From assembly GCA_027451785.1 (NCBI GenBank), contig DAIDIS010000260.1, positions 1 through 10,844 on the forward strand: 10,844 bases of DNA, given 5' to 3'. Position 1 is the first letter of the stretch. The number at the start of each line of letters is the position of its first letter. The position numbers and the translations under genes were made by a program. Positions 7,877 to 10,844 of the stretch are shown here, in pieces. The notes beneath the pieces are model-generated. The model saw only the letters and a list, made by a program, of their open reading frames with translations. It was not told the DNA's origin and made no database searches. This DNA is from Acidimicrobiales bacterium. GTDB lineage: Bacteria; Actinomycetota; Acidimicrobiia; Acidimicrobiales; JAKAVM01.

Positions 7877-7905
7877 TTTACACTTCGCAGTGTAATACTT
7901 AGAGA
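7877..7905 (+). promoter_or_regulatory. Candidate promoter of the diiron protein gene
   Basis: TTTACA at 7877-7882 (five of six matches to TTGACA), then 17 bases, then TAGAGA at 7900-7905, a weak -10. It reads toward the gene at 8015 and would leave a leader of about 100 nt. The inverted repeat at 7878-7895 covers the -35 and most of the spacer, which is where a repressor would block polymerase. The weak -10 makes the exact call uncertain. Confidence 0.4.
7878..7895. promoter_or_regulatory. Probable TetR operator (perfect inverted repeat)
   Basis: TTACACT-TCGC-AGTGTAA: two perfect 7-bp arms around a 4-bp centre, 18 bp in total, between the divergent tetR and diiron genes. Size, symmetry and placement are typical of operators bound by TetR dimers. 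It overlaps the candidate -35 of the diiron gene and lies about 80 nt upstream of the preferred tetR start, so one bound dimer could control both directions. Confidence 0.7.
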
Positions 7906-8014
7906 ACACACCTGTTTATTCGAGAAAACGGCAACCAACCTGATTTTCCGAAGGTTGCTAAGCCTCCCGGCCGAAGAGTGAGCACGAGCCGGCAAGTTCT
8001 ACCGGAGGGTAGTA

Positions 8015-9139
8015 ATGGAATCCACCCAAACCGAGTTCGACGAGCGGGAGTTATTGGCGGATCACCCACTTGAGGCCCCGTTGATTGCCAACGGAATTCT
8101 CTGCCACGGAGGGTTCGACGAGGATGGAAACTATTTCTCGCCTCGCACTCTCAACAGGTCCTATGCGATCACGTCGTGGAGCAACAACCGTGCGGCGCAA
8201 TTCGGTACTGACGAATTGGAGATACCACTCGAATCCTGGCCCGAGCACTACCCGAATGTAGCCCAGTCCAAGTACCTGATCGGCCAAGGCGTTCGCTCCC
8301 CATTCGTCTCAATCCTTACCCGGATCGGCACTGTAGAAGGTTTTGGCGCCGTTTTGAGGACCGTCCCAGTACCTGACCTCCAGAAACTTTTCGACGAAGA
8401 AATCTCGGGAACCGCCCTTTCCCATCTGAGCAAAGGGCTTTTCGAGGCACATGGTCGAGACGAGGCAGGATTCGAAGAGCAGGCCGGCCACAGCGACATG
8501 TGGTTCGCAGCCCGCGACATCGCCTTCGAGAATCCACCAACCCAAGACGAGACAGAGCGGATGCTCTCTCAACTCGGCGTCCCTCAGACGTCCAAAATGT
8601 CAGAGGAGGAGATCGAAGCGATGCGCGCACGAGCCAGAGCGAATCGGCTGTGGAATGACGACGTCAGTTTCGGGCTGGAAAACCTATTCACCAGGATGGC
8701 CCGCATCCTCCTGATCGAAATCCAGGCATTCCACACCTTCGCTTGGGCCGAAGAACTGCTGTCTGACTCAAGCATCACCGCCGGAGATGGAGAAGCGGCG
8801 AAGATCGTCTCATATATCCGGCAGGACGAAAGCCCACACGTTGGGTACTTGAGGTGTGCCTTGTCTGAAGCGCGAGACCGAACGATCTACGGTAAATCCG
8901 GGAGGAAGCACTCAGGTTCGGAATTGATCGGCGACCTAATGCGTGAGTTGACTCGCCAGTCGCTCGGTCCGGGCCGAGAGCAGGCAATGAAGTTTGCTCT
9001 TTCGGAGGTGGAACACTCCTTGAAAGATCATCCATCCAAGCGCGACATTTTGGAGGAATTCCACGCCCTAGGTTCAACCAGGCCAGGCGACGATGGAAAT
9101 TGGGAGTCCACGCGGACTCCAGCGGCAGAGGCCTACTGA
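8015..9139 (+). CDS. Ferritin-like, probable diiron protein of unknown function
   Basis: 374 residues. Recognised only as a conserved protein type I associate with actinobacteria. Seen: an N-terminal region with ILCHGGFDEDGNYFSPRTL (28-45) and a mainly helical core carrying spaced acid/histidine pairs. These are E108 in GTVEGFGAV, E144 and H146 in LFEAHGRDE, E155 and H159 in EEQAGH, E235 and H240 in LLIEIQAFHTFAWAE, and E272-x-x-H275 in DESPHVGYLR. A glutamate, a Glu/His pair, a glutamate and an ExxH on four helices is the pattern of ferritin-like diiron oxidases and oxygenases, which activate O2; assignment of individual ligands is inference. No signal peptide. The start is well supported by GGAGG at 8004-8008, six bases before ATG. 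It is divergent from the TetR gene with an operator-like repeat between, so expression is probably induced by a small molecule. Substrate unknown; a non-catalytic metal-binding role is possible. Confidence 0.8.
   Translation: MESTQTEFDERELLADHPLEAPLIANGILCHGGFDEDGNYFSPRTLNRSYAITSWSNNRAAQFGTDELEIPLESWPEHYPNVAQSKYLIGQGVRSPFVSILTRIGTVEGFGAVLRTVPVPDLQKLFDEEISGTALSHLSKGLFEAHGRDEAGFEEQAGHSDMWFAARDIAFENPPTQDETERMLSQLGVPQTSKMSEEEIEAMRARARANRLWNDDVSFGLENLFTRMARILLIEIQAFHTFAWAEELLSDSSITAGDGEAAKIVSYIRQDESPHVGYLRCALSEARDRTIYGKSGRKHSGSELIGDLMRELTRQSLGPGREQAMKFALSEVEHSLKDHPSKRDILEEFHALGSTRPGDDGNWESTRTPAAEAY
9103..9120 (+). other. Hairpin near the 3' end of the diiron gene
   Basis: GGAGTCC-ACGC-GGACTCC forms a perfect 7-bp stem with a 4-nt loop, within the last codons of the diiron gene and close to the convergent dprA end. 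There is no T-run on either side, so it is not a classical intrinsic terminator. It could slow polymerase, protect the mRNA 3' end, or be chance. Confidence 0.4.
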
Positions 9140-9165
9140 CCCACTATCCGGAGCTCCTCAACGAG

Positions 9166-10584
9166 TTAGCCTGGGTATCCTCGAAAAGCCGCTGCACTCC
9201 AATGGCCACCCGTCTCTTCGACAAGGCCCAATTCCTCTAATCGACCCAGAGCCTTTGCGATTTCCCCAATTCCAAACTCGGGTAACACTTCCACCAATAA
9301 TTCGAGTGGGTTGGGCGAATAGCCAAGCTTGTCATACACACTCGCTTCGACGCCTTCGAGCGAGACCGCCTGTCGACGCTCGGCATAATTCGGTTTCGGT
9401 GATGCGGTGTCCGCTGTGTCGGTCGAACTCGGCGTTGGGTTGCCAAGCGGTTTCGGCGATGCGGTGTCCGCGGTGTCTTGCAATCGGTAGCCCGTTCGGA
9501 GTTGTGCGGATACTTCGGAAATGCTGTTGCCGCCTCCTGGAATGGCAGTTTTTCCATTCCCGTTGTCTCGATAGGCCAACGAAAGAGCAGTCAATACGTC
9601 ATCAATGTGCGTCACCGGAATCGCCCCGTCTCTGATAAGAGCGTTAGTCCCACTCGACTGTCTCTCACCTATCGGCCCAGGAACCGCCATGACGGTCTTG
9701 CCCAACTCCAAAGCGCTCTGAACCGTAGACATCGAACCTCCTTTGAAGTCCGACTCAACAACCACCACTACATCCGAGATTCCGGCCATTACCCTGTTCC
9801 TCAGCGGAAATCTCCAACGCTCAGGCCTCGACCCCAGGATCGACTCGGATACCACCACACCACAAGCTTCCAACTTTTCGTACAAGTGACGATTCTGGAA
9901 TGGGTATGTCACATCCAGGCCATTGGCGACAACGGCAATCCCATTTCCGCCCTCAACCGAGAGTGAGCCTTCGTGGGCACAGGTATCGATCCCCATTGCC
10001 AGTCCTGAGACGACACACACTCCTGCCATCGCAATTTCACGTCCAAGCCAATAGCCCACTCGCTTTCCGTATGCCGTAGGCTTCCGAGTCCCGACAACTG
10101 CCACAAATTGAGTGCCAGGAGAGAAATTACGCCAGTCGGCACGCCCTTTGGAAAGGATCAAGGGTGGTGGATCGGGCATCTGGCAAAGTGCACTCGGATA
10201 CCCGGCTCCCCCGAAATAGCTGACAGCAATTTGCCGTTCTTCGTAGCTCCGCCAAAGCTTTGCGATATCAATTAGGTCAAACGAACAAGGCGAGACTTGC
10301 GATCCCGGAACACTCTGAGAGGCCAGTTGGAATTGTGCCCCGAGTGAGACAAGCGATCCAGTTCGCAACCCACCGTCTCCTCGTCGGCTTGCGTCATCTA
10401 CACCGTTTCCGATCACACCCCTCGCATCGCTATTCACCGCCATTTCCCCCAGGTCTCCGCCGTCGCACAGCGAATTCCATATGAACTTCGGAGAGTTGGC
10501 CGAGAGAAGCTGAGTCATTTGTTTACGGGGCATCCGCAAAAAGTGCGCGATTGCCAACGCATAGCCCTCCTCGGGAATTGTCAC
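9166..10584 (-). CDS. dprA: DNA-processing protein DprA (Smf)
   Basis: DprA binds incoming single-stranded DNA and loads RecA during transformation. GTG at 10584 overlaps the comM stop as GTGA and gives 472 residues beginning TIPEEGYALAIAHFL. The longer open frame to 10710 runs antiparallel-free but through comM coding sequence in another frame, so its extra 42 codons are rejected. Domains: a short N-terminal helical part; an extra low-similarity stretch about 50-105; the Rossmann core from about 160 with VVGTRKPTAYG, SGLAMGID (193-200; the usual Arg before GID is Met), VVANGLDVTYP, FPLRNRVMAG, GGSMSTVQSALELGKTVMAVPG and SGTNALIRDGA; a linker about 330-400 with a duplicated DTADTASPKP; and a C-terminal winged helix about 405-463 with LELLVEVLPEFGIGEIAKALGRLEELGLVEE. 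The family usually has about 290-390 residues, so this one is long. It is transcribed with comM and convergent with the diiron gene. Confidence 0.93.
   Translation of the reverse strand: MTIPEEGYALAIAHFLRMPRKQMTQLLSANSPKFIWNSLCDGGDLGEMAVNSDARGVIGNGVDDASRRGDGGLRTGSLVSLGAQFQLASQSVPGSQVSPCSFDLIDIAKLWRSYEERQIAVSYFGGAGYPSALCQMPDPPPLILSKGRADWRNFSPGTQFVAVVGTRKPTAYGKRVGYWLGREIAMAGVCVVSGLAMGIDTCAHEGSLSVEGGNGIAVVANGLDVTYPFQNRHLYEKLEACGVVVSESILGSRPERWRFPLRNRVMAGISDVVVVVESDFKGGSMSTVQSALELGKTVMAVPGPIGERQSSGTNALIRDGAIPVTHIDDVLTALSLAYRDNGNGKTAIPGGGNSISEVSAQLRTGYRLQDTADTASPKPLGNPTPSSTDTADTASPKPNYAERRQAVSLEGVEASVYDKLGYSPNPLELLVEVLPEFGIGEIAKALGRLEELGLVEETGGHWSAAAFRGYPG
9391..9477 (-). repeat. In-frame tandem-type duplication in the dprA linker
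   Basis: Two 30-bp copies at 9391-9420 and 9448-9477 differ at two bases (28 of 30 identical) and start 57 bp, that is 19 codons, apart. Both encode DTADTASPKP in the DprA linker between the Rossmann and winged-helix domains. Being in frame and nearly identical, it looks like a recent slippage or duplication in a flexible region. Confidence 0.85.
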
Positions 10585-10844
10585 AGCTGCGGTCCCAAGC
10601 CGATTCCGAACGAGACCCCAGCTGGATCTGATCCCGATCTCGCAAGGTCCGGCCTCAAACAAAACGCCTCGAATAGGTACTCGGGTTTGATACTCCCGTC
10701 GGGATCGCATATATCCCTAATCGTTGCCGAAAGTCTATGGATTGCAATTGCGCCTCGAGCGCTCAAGCCGCCTTTGTTGCACCTATCGTCCAGCAATTCC
10801 GTACATTTGTTGTCCAGCGCAGCATGGCGCCCGAGCAAGTCGAG
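10581..10844 (-). CDS. comM: ComM/YifB-type Mg-chelatase-like AAA+ ATPase, C-terminal fragment
   Basis: Only the last 87 codons are present; the gene runs off the right edge with the frame open. Seen: LLGRHAALDNKCTELLDD followed by GGLSARGAIAIHRLSATIRDI and PEYLFEAFCLRPDL. This is the C-terminal signature of ComM/YifB (usually LSARxxxRxLRVARTIADL...HLxEALxYR). ComM is a hexameric helicase that promotes branch migration during natural transformation. The ATPase motifs lie outside the window. The usual Tyr/His after LSAR is Gly, and a tail of about 20 residues (ARSGSDPAGVSFGIGLGPQL) follows the conserved end. The stop overlaps the dprA start by 4 nt, indicating one operon with coupled translation. 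Confidence 0.88.
   Translation of the reverse strand, partial: LDLLGRHAALDNKCTELLDDRCNKGGLSARGAIAIHRLSATIRDICDPDGSIKPEYLFEAFCLRPDLARSGSDPAGVSFGIGLGPQL

Noticed and set aside
7931..7958. GCAACC ... GGTTGC inverted repeat in the diiron gene leader
   Set aside because: Only 6-bp arms with a 16-nt spacer; could be a weak leader stem but is easily chance.
9150..9157. GGAGCTCC palindrome between the convergent stops
   Set aside because: An 8-bp palindrome without loop or T-run is expected by chance and does not form a terminator.
9093..9635. 180-codon plus-strand frame opposite the dprA 3' end
   Set aside because: Antisense to the clear DprA winged-helix and linker coding sequence and overlapping the diiron gene end; product is Arg/Ser/Pro-rich without a recognisable domain.
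10585..10710. N-terminal extension of the dprA frame
   Set aside because: It lies within comM coding sequence in a different frame; the GTGA overlap at 10581-10584 gives a family-like DprA start.
10830..10838. TTG at 10838 as a start for a short protein
   Set aside because: The frame is open to the window edge and the encoded sequence is the C-terminus of ComM, so this is a truncated gene and not a small one.

Overview
The window looks like a chromosomal stretch from a bacterium of moderate GC (spot-checked lines run roughly 50-60%). It is densely packed, uses GTG and TTG starts, and has Shine-Dalgarno sites matching the usual bacterial anti-SD. The protein flavour (MBL protein, TetR regulator, comM-dprA pair, a ferritin-like protein of a kind I associate with actinobacteria) suggests an actinobacterium, perhaps Acidimicrobiia-like. 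That placement is a low-confidence inference. I see no insertion sequence, phage gene, CRISPR array, tRNA or rRNA.

Left part (14-7179, + strand). A persulfide-dioxygenase/glyoxalase-II-like metallo-beta-lactamase protein is followed by a run of genes that reads as a complete arginine-to-glutamate route. It holds a two-domain PutA (proline to glutamate), a LOR/SDH-type ornithine cyclodeaminase (ornithine to proline) and a guanidino-group-modifying enzyme resembling the arginine dihydrolase domain of cyanobacterial ArgZ/AgrE (arginine to ornithine, ammonia and CO2). The last two overlap at their stop/start. In cyanobacteria they are one fused protein with the dihydrolase domain first; here they are two genes in the opposite order, directly behind putA. 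A secreted or lipid-anchored protein of unknown function follows after a 53-nt gap.

Middle (7190-9139). A minus-strand TetR-family repressor is divergent from a 374-residue protein with a probable ferritin-like diiron site. Between them lies a perfect 7-4-7 inverted repeat, TTACACT-TCGC-AGTGTAA, that overlaps a candidate -35 element reading toward the diiron gene. This looks like a self-contained repressor-operator-oxidase-like unit of unknown substrate, and is the least understood system in the window.

Right part (9166-10844, - strand). The 3' end of comM (YifB-type AAA+/Mg-chelatase-like helicase) overlaps dprA by 4 nt. Both act in natural transformation and in handling incoming single-stranded DNA. 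The dprA product is unusually long because of an extra N-terminal stretch and a linker carrying a recent in-frame duplication. The diiron gene and dprA converge with a 26-nt gap, and a hairpin lies just inside the end of the diiron gene.

No gene-free stretch exceeds 300 nt. The longest is the tetR/diiron divergent region, about 216 nt if the internal TTG start of tetR is right.
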